NCBI RefSeq assembly: GCF_010550245.1
Contig: NZ_JAAGLU010000024.1
Span: 62,001-126,000 of the forward strand
Reading direction: 5' to 3'
DNA from: Streptomyces sp. SID12501
Lineage (GTDB): Bacteria > Actinomycetota > Actinomycetes > Streptomycetales > Streptomycetaceae
Length of the DNA: 64,000 nt
Shown: one piece after another, positions 43,284-50,442 of the stretch
Position numbering within the stretch: position 1 is the stretch's first letter
How the letters are laid out: each line of letters starts with the position of its first letter
Notes under the pieces: model-generated
Databases searched by the model: none
What the model was told of the DNA's origin: nothing
Seen by the model: only the letters and a program-made list of their open reading frames with translations
Position numbers and translations under genes: made by a program

Positions 43284-43976
43284 TCAGGGGGCCACCCATG
43301 CGTACCGGTGTTCGGGACGGCCCGTGTCGCCGTACTTGAGGGAGAGGCGGAGGCGGCCCGCCTGTTCCAGATGGCGGAGGTAGCGCTGGGCCGTGGAGCG
43401 GCTCAGGCCCGTCTCGGCTGCCACTTCGTGAGCCGAGAGCGGGTGGCCGGCGCGGTGGAGCACGCCGCAGATGAGGTCTGTGGTCGGTTCCGAGTGGCCG
43501 CTCGGCAGCCCGGGGGACGAGGGGGCGGGCGGCGTGCGCAGAGCACTGAAGATCCGGTCGACCTGCTCCTGCCCGGCGTGGCTCCGGTCCCCGACGTGGT
43601 CGACGGTGCGGCGCAGGGCGGCGTAGGAGTCCAGACGGGTGCGCAGCGCGGCGAAGGTGAACGGTTTGACCAGGTAGTGCAGCGCGCCCACGCGCATCGC
43701 GGCCTGTACGGTCACCACGTCGCTCGCCGCCGTGATCATGATGACGTCGGTGCAGTGGCCCTGTTCCCGCATACGGTGAACGAGTTCGACTCCCGTCTGG
43801 TCGGGCAGGTAGTGGTCGAGCAGGACCAGGTCGATGGTGCCCTGCTGCACGGCGGCCAGGGCCTGAGCTGCGTTGTGCGCGCGGGAGGCGACCCTGAATC
43901 CGGGAACCCTGCCCACGTACCTGGCGTTGATCTCTGCCACACGGAAGTCGTCGTCCACTACCAGGACGTCAATCAT
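43284..43976 (-). CDS. CitB/DcuR-type response regulator without its own kinase
   Basis: 230 residues. Receiver with phospho-aspartate at residue 54 (LVLLDHYLPDQTG), ACID pair VDDDFRV and lysine in YLVKPF. A C-terminal winged HTH (LSAHEVAAETGLSRSTAQRYLRHLEQAGRL) as in citrate/C4-dicarboxylate regulators. It is a close paralogue of the next gene, with the same YLVKPF, DxxAQRYL and KYGDTGRPEHRYAWV. No kinase is attached; it may share the CitA-type kinase next door. ATG at 43976 with GGGAGAGG. Convergent with the symporter gene. Confidence 0.93.
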   Translation of the reverse strand: MIDVLVVDDDFRVAEINARYVGRVPGFRVASRAHNAAQALAAVQQGTIDLVLLDHYLPDQTGVELVHRMREQGHCTDVIMITAASDVVTVQAAMRVGALHYLVKPFTFAALRTRLDSYAALRRTVDHVGDRSHAGQEQVDRIFSALRTPPAPSSPGLPSGHSEPTTDLICGVLHRAGHPLSAHEVAAETGLSRSTAQRYLRHLEQAGRLRLSLKYGDTGRPEHRYAWVAP

Positions 43977-44040
43977 CGGGCCTCTCCCTCAGGGCCGACG
44001 AGCGGCAAGCCCGTGCGGTGAACCCGTGTTGCGGCTCCGC

Positions 44041-44100
44041 TGCGTTGGCGCGCGGAACAAGCAGAACAGATTTTCGCAAGCAGAAGAACGGCTTGCGCGC
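44041..44100. promoter_or_regulatory. Direct and inverted repeats between the two CitB-type regulators
   Basis: CAAGCAGAA occurs at 44058-44066 and 44077-44085, 19 bases apart. CGCAAGC (44075-44081) and GCTTGCG (44091-44097) form an inverted repeat overlapping the second copy. This lies 65-125 bases upstream of the orphan regulator start and may bind one of the regulators. Confidence 0.45.
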
Positions 44101-44189
44101 CGAAGTCCGATGTTGTGGCATGTGCCATGTCTCCCGCCATCGAACAGCGGGGCGCGAGCAAGATCTTCACAACTCCGCCGTGCCCACTC

Positions 44190-44870
44190 TCAGGGGCGGG
44201 TCGCCCACACGTAACGGTGCTCCGGGCGGCCCGCGTCACCGTACTTGAGGGTCAGCCTGGCCCGTCCCGTGCGCTCCAGCAGCTTCAGATAGCGCTGGGC
44301 GGTCTGGCGGCTCACCCCGGTCCGCTCGGCGATCTCCTGGGCGGAGAGGGGGCCTTCGGCGTTCACCAGGGCCCGCCGCACGAGTTCCGAGGTGGTGGGG
44401 GAGTGCCCCTTGGGCAGTTCGGGCTCGGGCCCGGAGGACAGGGCGCCGAAGATCCGGTCCACCTCGGCCTGTTCGGCCTCGCCGCCGCCGTCGAGGGTGC
44501 GGCGCAGCTCCGCGTACGCCTCCAGCTTGGCGCGCAGCCCCGCGAAGGCGAACGGCTTGACCAGATACTGCAGCGCTCCCTGCCGCATCGCCGCCTGTAC
44601 GGTCGACACGTCCCGGGCCGCCGTCACCATGATCACGTCGGTCTCGTGGCCGCGCTGGCGCATCTCCTGGACGACCGAGAGGCCCGTGCCGTCGGGCAGG
44701 TAGTGGTCCATGAGGACGAGATCGAGATGCGGCAGCGCCTCCAACTGCCGCAGTGCCTCGGCCGCGCTGTGCGCCGCTCCCGCGACATGGAAACCGGGCA
44801 CCTTCTCCACATAGGCGGCGTTGACGCGCGCCACCCGGATGTCGTCGTCCACGACCAGGACCTCGATCAT
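44190..44870 (-). CDS. CitB/DcuR-type response regulator
   Basis: 226 residues, cognate to the kinase encoded just upstream on the same strand. Phospho-aspartate at residue 55 (LVLMDHYLPDGTG), YLVKPF, and the winged HTH LSAQEIAERTGVSRQTAQRYLKLLE. ATG 44870 with GGAGGAG seven bases away, overlapping the kinase stop by four bases. Family members respond to citrate, malate or fumarate. It shares most of its sequence with the orphan regulator at 43284-43976, so the two arose by duplication. Confidence 0.94.
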   Translation of the reverse strand: MIEVLVVDDDIRVARVNAAYVEKVPGFHVAGAAHSAAEALRQLEALPHLDLVLMDHYLPDGTGLSVVQEMRQRGHETDVIMVTAARDVSTVQAAMRQGALQYLVKPFAFAGLRAKLEAYAELRRTLDGGGEAEQAEVDRIFGALSSGPEPELPKGHSPTTSELVRRALVNAEGPLSAQEIAERTGVSRQTAQRYLKLLERTGRARLTLKYGDAGRPEHRYVWATRP

Positions 44871-46612
44871 CTCGACTCCTCCTGTGCGGGGCGCGCGCCG
44901 GTGGCCGGGGCGGGGGTCGGGGTCGGTTCCGTGTCCGGGATACGCACGTGTTCCGTCTCCGGGCCGTGGGTGTGCCGGGGTTCCACCGCCGGGTCCGGTT
45001 CCGCGAGTGCCTCCGGCAGTACGACCGTGAACTCCGCGCCCCCGCCCTCGGCCTCGTCCACGCGCGCGCTGCCACCCTGCCGCTCCGCGAGCCGACGTAC
45101 CAGGGGGAGACCGATTCCGCGCTTGCCGTGCGCCGGGGGCTTCTTCGTGGACCACCCCTCCGTGAAGACCAACTCGCGCTGTTCCACCGGGATTCCGGGT
45201 CCCGTGTCGCACACCCTGAGGACCGCGGTCCGGCCCTCCGCGCGCAGTTCGACCTCTACGCGCGCGTGCGCGGTGCCGGCGACGGCGTCCAGCGCGTTGT
45301 CGACCAGGTTGCCGACGACCGTGACGAGCCCTCTGGGATCGATCAGCCGGTCCGGGAGCAGGGTCCGGTCCGAGACCCACAGGGCGACACCGCGCTCCGC
45401 CGCCACGGTGGCCTTGCCGACCAGCAGTGCGGCGAGCAGTGGATCGCGGATCTTCTCGGCGACCTGTTCCGCGGTGGCCCGATGGTCGCCCACCACCTCG
45501 CCGATGAACTCCGCGGCGTCCTCGTACATCTCCAGTTCGAGCAGCCCCAGGAGCGTGTGCATGCGGTTGGCGTGCTCGTGGTCCTGGGCGCGCAGGGCGT
45601 CGAGCAGACCGTGTGTGGAGTCGAGTTCGCGGCCGAGCTGCTCCAGCTCGGTGCGGTCGCGCAGGGTGGCGACGGCACCGCCGTCGTCGGTGGGCATGCG
45701 GTTGGCGACCAGGACACGCTGGCCGCGCACGGTGAGCAGGTCGGTTCCGGTCACGCGTCCGGCCAGCACATCGGTCGTACGTCCGGCACCGAGCGCCTCG
45801 TCCGGGGAACGGCCGACAGCCTCCTCGCCGATGCCCAGCAGGCGCTGTGCCTCGTCGTTGAGGAGCCGGATGCGGCCCGCGCGGTCCAGGGCGACGACAC
45901 CCTCGCGGATGCCGTGCAGCACGGCCTCGCGCTCCGCGAGCAACGCCGCGATGTCCGAGAAGGCCAGGTCCCGGGTCTGCCGCTGCACCCGCCGGGAGAT
46001 CAGCCAGGCGGCCAGGGCACCGACGGCCATGGCTCCGCCCGCGTACGCGAGCAGCCCTGGAATCGCGTGGAACAGCAGGGCGCGCACACTGTCGTACTCG
46101 ATGCCGACCGAGACCGCCCCGACGACCCTGCCGCCGGTGTCGCGCAGTGGCACCTTGCCGCGGGCCGAGCGGCCCAGGGTGCCGCTGTCGATCTCCATGA
46201 CCTCCTTGCCCGCCAGGGCCTGGCGGGGGTCGGTGGAGACGACCCGGCCGATCTCCTTCGGATCCGTGTGCGACCAGCGAACGCCTCGCATGTCCATCAC
46301 CACGACGTACTCGGCCCCGCTGGCCTTCCGGATCCGCTCCGCCTCGACCTGCACCGGCCCGTCGACCGACGGCCTGGTGCCCTGCAGGTCCTCGGCGATC
46401 TGCGGCTGGGCCGCGGTGGTCTGCGCGATCGCCAGCGCCCGGCGCATCGCCTGGTCGTCCAGCTGATCGCTGAGCGGGGCGAGGAACAGCCCGGTCGCGA
46501 GCACCGCGACTCCCGCGGCGATCGCCACCTGCATCAGCAGCACCTGCGAGAACATCCGCCGCGGCAGACCGAGGCGCAGGCGGCGTCCAGGGGGAGTGGG
46601 GCTCATACCCAT
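44867..46612 (-). CDS. CitA/DcuS-type sensor histidine kinase
   Basis: 581 residues. First helix near residue 22-45 (VLLMQVAIAAGVAVLATGLFLAP), then an extracytoplasmic PASTA-free PDC/sCache domain of about 130 residues with SHTDPKEIGRVV and GRVVGAVSVGIEYDSV, which matches the carboxylate-binding domain of CitA/DcuS. Second helix about 185-205. A cytoplasmic PAS follows, then SPOB_a-type dimerisation with the histidine in RAQDHEHANRMHTLLGL, and HATPase with NLVDNALDAV and GIGLPLVRRLA. Long acidic/Pro tail. ATG 46612 or 46606. Coupled to its regulator by a four-base overlap. Confidence 0.95.
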   Translation of the reverse strand: MGMSPTPPGRRLRLGLPRRMFSQVLLMQVAIAAGVAVLATGLFLAPLSDQLDDQAMRRALAIAQTTAAQPQIAEDLQGTRPSVDGPVQVEAERIRKASGAEYVVVMDMRGVRWSHTDPKEIGRVVSTDPRQALAGKEVMEIDSGTLGRSARGKVPLRDTGGRVVGAVSVGIEYDSVRALLFHAIPGLLAYAGGAMAVGALAAWLISRRVQRQTRDLAFSDIAALLAEREAVLHGIREGVVALDRAGRIRLLNDEAQRLLGIGEEAVGRSPDEALGAGRTTDVLAGRVTGTDLLTVRGQRVLVANRMPTDDGGAVATLRDRTELEQLGRELDSTHGLLDALRAQDHEHANRMHTLLGLLELEMYEDAAEFIGEVVGDHRATAEQVAEKIRDPLLAALLVGKATVAAERGVALWVSDRTLLPDRLIDPRGLVTVVGNLVDNALDAVAGTAHARVEVELRAEGRTAVLRVCDTGPGIPVEQRELVFTEGWSTKKPPAHGKRGIGLPLVRRLAERQGGSARVDEAEGGGAEFTVVLPEALAEPDPAVEPRHTHGPETEHVRIPDTEPTPTPAPATGARPAQEESR

Positions 46613-46754
46613 GACGGTACGGGGATGAGGTGCCTGTGCCGTAGTGGGGTGCTACGCGGATCTCTTGATCAATGTGTGTACAGGCGTGCCTGGGCGTGTA
46701 CGGGGTGCTTGAAGGGTGGGCCACGGTCCGTATGGACGGGATGATGTCGTGCGG

Positions 46755-47693
46755 TCAGCGCGGCGGAGCCGTGGACACCACTTCGCGCACCGCCACCACA
46801 TCCATCCGCGCAGGCGAACCCAACGCCGATCCGCAGCTTTCCGGGCGAGGCGGCAGCGAGGCGCCCTGGACCACCGAGACACTCCACCGGCGCCCGTCCG
46901 TGTGAGCGACGGTCACCTCCCAGTGCGGTGCCGAGCCGTCCGTCCGCATGACGCTCAGCGTGTCCGCCGCGTACTCGCGCGCCGCCGAGCGGACGGCCAG
47001 TTCCGCGGCCTGTCCGGGCCGCTCCCAGGCGGATCCGCCGCGACAGCCCTCCACGACGACACGCCCTTCGCGCACGCCCTGGAGGACCTCCTTGACGTGC
47101 GGGGCCTGGACGCGGCCGTACGCGTATCCGTACGGCAGGACGAGCAGCGTCGGGGAGAATCGATGTCCGCCGAGGTGTGTGACCTCCCAGGCGCCCTCGA
47201 CCCCGGAGGCGGCCAGTTCGGCGGCGAGGGGACGGCCGAGCAACGCGCAGCAGCGGTCGCGCTTGCCGTTGGTGCAGACGAGCGCGAGGGGGTCCCCGGT
47301 GTGGGGGCGCCCCTGGAGTGCGGCGTCGAAGGTCTGGGGAGCGCCCTTGCCGAGCGCGCCGAAGTCGAGGTCGAGCAGCTGTTCGGGGGCGCGGGTCGTG
47401 GCGCTGTGCAGCCAGACGTTCCCGGGCGTGGTGTGGGCCGCGTACACCTGTCGTGCGGCGGGTGGCCCGAAGTCGGCGTGGCGGCCGGGGCGGCGGATCA
47501 GTGCGATCCGTACGCCGGTGCCCTCCGCGGCCTTCTCCAGGGCGCGGCCGAGTGCGGGCTCCAGGTGGCTCATGGTGAGCGCCTGGGCACCCCACGGGCC
47601 CGGCTGCTCCAGCAGCAGCCACGTCCTCGCGGTCGCCGCGGTTCCCGCGATGGGCTCGTCGAGGTCCCTGGAGACGGTTGCGCACCTACTCAC
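46755..47693 (-). CDS. Sucrase/ferredoxin-like Fe-S protein
   Basis: 312 residues of the sucrase/ferredoxin-like (AIM32-related) family, thioredoxin-like fold that binds an iron-sulfur cluster. The cluster region is VCTNGKRDRCCALLG (Cys140, Cys148, Cys149) with WEVTHLGGHRFSP supplying His173 and His177; mixed Cys/His ligation is known for the family. GTG 47693 starts immediately beside an iron box at 47694-47712 and has no SD site, so translation is probably leaderless and iron-repressed. It lies 74 bases downstream of the HTH-citrate synthase gene, on the same strand. Possible ferric-siderophore or disulfide reductase; unproven. Confidence 0.88.
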   Translation of the reverse strand: MSRCATVSRDLDEPIAGTAATARTWLLLEQPGPWGAQALTMSHLEPALGRALEKAAEGTGVRIALIRRPGRHADFGPPAARQVYAAHTTPGNVWLHSATTRAPEQLLDLDFGALGKGAPQTFDAALQGRPHTGDPLALVCTNGKRDRCCALLGRPLAAELAASGVEGAWEVTHLGGHRFSPTLLVLPYGYAYGRVQAPHVKEVLQGVREGRVVVEGCRGGSAWERPGQAAELAVRSAAREYAADTLSVMRTDGSAPHWEVTVAHTDGRRWSVSVVQGASLPPRPESCGSALGSPARMDVVAVREVVSTAPPR

Positions 47694-47712
47694 AGAGGTG
47701 AGCCTAACCTGA
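47694..47712. promoter_or_regulatory. Iron box (DmdR1/IdeR type)
   Basis: On the minus strand the core AGGTTAGGCTCACCT is identical to the central 15 bases of the iron box TTAGGTTAGGCTCACCTAA that I remember for Streptomyces DmdR1. It includes a TAGGCT that fits a -10 box for the adjacent GTG start. Confidence 0.8.
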
Positions 47713-47767
47713 CTCGCCGCAAGGTGACTTCCAGCCGCGCGGAACGGTTGGTTCCGGCATTGTCGGG

Positions 47768-49024
47768 CTACTCCGGGAGTGGTTGCGGAGGTCGCTCACC
47801 CACGTAGGTTCCGGACGGGCGCATCCGCAGCGGACGCTCGCCGTACTCCTCCAGGGCGTGTGCGATCCAGCCGGCCGTACGGGCGACGGCGAAGATCGTC
47901 TCCCCTGCCGACGCTCCCATGCCGCAGGCGACGGTGAACACGGCGATGGCAAGATCCACATTGGCGTGCAGGGGGGTGTGGCGGGCACTGGTCGTCACGA
48001 CGTCCCGGGCCGCGGCGAGGGCGGGTGCGGCGTGCGGCATCTCGTCGAGGAGGGCGAAGAGGGCGCGCGCGCGCGGATCCTCGCCGGGGTAGAGACGGTG
48101 GCCGAGCCCGGGGACGCGGCGGCCCGCGCGCAGCTCGTCCGCGACCACGGGAGCCGCGTCGCCCTCGTCGAGCACGTCGAGGAGCATCCGGTGGGCCAGG
48201 CCGCTCGCAGCGCCGTGGAGGGGGCCCTCGAGGACGCCGAGTCCCGCCGAGACGGCTGCGTAGGGGTGCGCGCGGGCGGACGCGGCGACGCGTGCGGCGA
48301 GGGTCGAGGCGGCCAGGTCGTGGTCGACGAGGAGGCCGAGTGCCGTGTCCAGGGCGTGCAGTGACGCCTCGTCGGCGATCCGGACGGTGAGCCGGGCCCA
48401 GAGGCGGTGGGCCAGCGGGCCGTCCTCACGGTGGCCGGACGCACGTGGCGGCAGGGCGGCGACGAGGGTGGGGATGAGGGTGCGGGCGGTGCCCAGCACG
48501 GTGCCCTCGGAGAGGTCGAAGCGGAGCGGATCGACCGCTGCCGCGGCGATGGCGGCGACCCGGAGCCGGTCGACCGGGTCGCTGTGCTCCGGCAGCGCGT
48601 TGACGGAGCGGCGGGCGGCGGCGACGGAGGCCCTGGGCGCGGTGAAGGTGGCCCCGGGGCGCAGGGTGCCGGTCCACAGCCATTCGGCGACTTCTTCGTA
48701 GGAGTGGCGTGCGGCCAGCTCGGCGGCGTCGACGCCCCGGTAGTAGTACCGATCCTTGTCGATGAGGGTGAGCCGGGTCCGTACGGACAGCTCGCCGCCA
48801 GAGGGTGAACTCCCGCCGCTCTCCCGCTTGTTGCGGCGGGCGAGCGCCTCCACCTCCGTGGCGTCGAAGGTGCTGCCTCGGCCCCCGGGGTCGCGTCGGC
48901 TGCTGAGCTGACCGCGACTCACGTACGCGTACACGGTCTCGGGCTTCACGCCGAGCAGTTCGGCGGTCTCCTTGGTGCTCAGCCGGCGGCTGGTGTGGTC
49001 GGGGGAGGGTTCCTGATCGCGCAT
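47768..49024 (-). CDS. Citrate synthase-family protein with N-terminal HTH
   Basis: 418 residues. Residues 12-70 form an excisionase/MerR-type HTH (RRLSTKETAELLGVKPETVYAYVSRGQL, then FDATEVEALARR). The rest is a citrate synthase fold with all catalytic residues: His in GPLHGAASG, His in GLGHRLYPGEDPRA and Asp in HANVDLAIAV. So it may be both enzyme and DNA-binding protein. ATG 49024 is preferred; an upstream TTG start would run into the divergent operator region. No SD site is visible. It faces the second citrate synthase gene across 98 bases rich in TTGA repeats, the likely place for it to bind. Confidence 0.9.
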   Translation of the reverse strand: MRDQEPSPDHTSRRLSTKETAELLGVKPETVYAYVSRGQLSSRRDPGGRGSTFDATEVEALARRNKRESGGSSPSGGELSVRTRLTLIDKDRYYYRGVDAAELAARHSYEEVAEWLWTGTLRPGATFTAPRASVAAARRSVNALPEHSDPVDRLRVAAIAAAAVDPLRFDLSEGTVLGTARTLIPTLVAALPPRASGHREDGPLAHRLWARLTVRIADEASLHALDTALGLLVDHDLAASTLAARVAASARAHPYAAVSAGLGVLEGPLHGAASGLAHRMLLDVLDEGDAAPVVADELRAGRRVPGLGHRLYPGEDPRARALFALLDEMPHAAPALAAARDVVTTSARHTPLHANVDLAIAVFTVACGMGASAGETIFAVARTAGWIAHALEEYGERPLRMRPSGTYVGERPPQPLPE

Positions 49025-49052
49025 GGAGATCACCGTATCCGTGTGGACTGTG

Positions 49053-49089
49053 CATTGATTCAATCAATATTGACATCGCTTCAGTCAAT
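49053..49089. promoter_or_regulatory. TTGA-type operator cluster between the citrate synthase genes
   Basis: ATTGAT-tca-ATCAAT (49054-49068), TTCAATCAAT (49059-49068) and TTCAGTCAAT (49080-49089; 21 bases apart, two helical turns), with an ATTGAC/GTCAAT pair overlapping. AT-rich, and placed between the two divergent starts. Probable operator of a regulator, perhaps the HTH-citrate synthase. Confidence 0.6.
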
Positions 49090-49122
49090 CATGGACAGTC
49101 GAATCAAGTTCAGGGAGGAAAC

Positions 49123-50310
49123 ATGCCGAACAATCGGGCCTCAACAGCCGTAACCACCGTTGTCGACGTACCGCGAGGGCTCGCGGGCGTCGTCGTCACC
49201 GACACCCGAATTGGTGACGTCAGAGGGCGCGAGGGCTTTTACCACTACCGCCAGTACTCCGCCGTCGAACTCGCGCAGACCCGCGGCTTCGAGGATGTCT
49301 GGCACCTCCTGGTCCACGCCGAGGTGCCGGACGCGCACCGTCTCGCCGCCTTCACCGCGCAGACCGCGGCGCTGCGGCGGCTGCCGGACGAGGTGCGCGC
49401 GGCACTGCCGGCGATCGCGGCGGCGAGCGGACGGTCCGGACCGCTGGCCGGCATGCGCACGGCGCTGTCGCTGCTCGGTGCGGCGAAGGGCTTCCGTCCC
49501 GTGTACGACATCGACGCGGAGGAACGGCGCGCGGACGCCCTGGTCGCTTCGGCTGCCGTGCCGACCGTGCTGACGGCGCTGCATCGGCTGGGCAGGGGCC
49601 TTGATCCGGTGGAGCCGCGGGACGACCTCCCGTATGCGGCCAACTACCTGTACATGTTGACCGGGTCGGAGCCGGACCCGCTGCACGCCAGGGCGATCGA
49701 GCAATACTTGATCTCAACCATTGATCACGGATTCAATGCGTCAACCTTCACGGCGCGGGTCATCGCGTCCACAGGGGCGGACGTGGCGGCCTGTCTCGTC
49801 GGAGCCGTCGGAGCACTGTCGGGCCCGTTGCACGGCGGCGCTCCGAGCCGCGCACTGGACACCCTGGACGCGATCGGGACGCCGGACCGCATCGACACCT
49901 GGATCCGCGAACGGGTTCTCGCCGGCGACCGCATCATGGGCTTCGGCCACCCGGTCTACCGCACCGAGGACCCCCGCTCCCGCATGCTCCGGGGCATCGC
50001 CGAGCAGTTCGGCGGTCCGCTGGTCGATCTGGCGGTCGAGGTCGAACGACGGGTGGAAGCGATCCTGGCCGAACTGAAGCCGGGCCGCGAACTGCACACG
50101 AACGTCGAGTTCTACGCGGGCGTGGTCATGGAACTGTGCGGCCTGCCGCGCGAGATGTTCACGCCGACGTTCGCGGCGGCCCGTGTGGTGGGCTGGAGCG
50201 CCAACATCCTGGAACAGGCGGAGGACTCGAAGATCATTCGTCCGGCGGCGCGGTACGTGGGGCCCGTACCGCCGGTGCCGGTGCCGTCGATGGTGCCGTC
50301 GATGGTCTGA
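49123..50310 (+). CDS. Citrate synthase paralogue
   Basis: 395 residues. Condenses acetyl-CoA with oxaloacetate, or a related acyl transfer. Family features: IDHGFNASTFTARV, GPLHGGAPS (first catalytic His), GFGHPVYRTEDPRS (second His). At the third catalytic position, normally Asp in NVDFYSG, it has Glu (NVEFYAG). ATG 49123 with AGGGAGGA seven bases away. Divergent from the HTH-citrate synthase. Codons 196-212 are unusually AT-ending and carry a palindrome (see separate entry). Streptomyces also has a main TCA citrate synthase elsewhere, so this one may have a different role. Confidence 0.92.
   Translation: MPNNRASTAVTTVVDVPRGLAGVVVTDTRIGDVRGREGFYHYRQYSAVELAQTRGFEDVWHLLVHAEVPDAHRLAAFTAQTAALRRLPDEVRAALPAIAAASGRSGPLAGMRTALSLLGAAKGFRPVYDIDAEERRADALVASAAVPTVLTALHRLGRGLDPVEPRDDLPYAANYLYMLTGSEPDPLHARAIEQYLISTIDHGFNASTFTARVIASTGADVAACLVGAVGALSGPLHGGAPSRALDTLDAIGTPDRIDTWIRERVLAGDRIMGFGHPVYRTEDPRSRMLRGIAEQFGGPLVDLAVEVERRVEAILAELKPGRELHTNVEFYAGVVMELCGLPREMFTPTFAAARVVGWSANILEQAEDSKIIRPAARYVGPVPPVPVPSMVPSMV
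49708..49738. promoter_or_regulatory. Operator-like palindrome inside the citrate synthase coding sequence
   Basis: CATTGA-N8-TCAATG at 49719-49738, preceded by TTGATCTCAA. It shares CATTGAT and ATTCAAT with the promoter cluster 666 bases upstream. Nine codons here (agg, caa, ttg, tca, att, gat, gga, aat, tca) are rare in the genus. Confidence 0.5.
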
Positions 50311-50442
50311 CAGGGACCGGCCGCTGACGGCCGTTCACCCGGCGACGATTCCTCCGGCTCGTATCCTGGAGCGGCATTCGTTCCCGTACGCGCTCGGGGC
50401 CGTGAGTCCCCGTGTGCGCGTCGGCGTGAGAGAGGTCGCAGA

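Noticed and set aside
44190..46724. An 844-codon minus-strand frame covering a regulator and the CitA-type kinase
   Set aside because: Only the last 226 codons are the CitB-type regulator. The rest is the kinase gene in the wrong frame.
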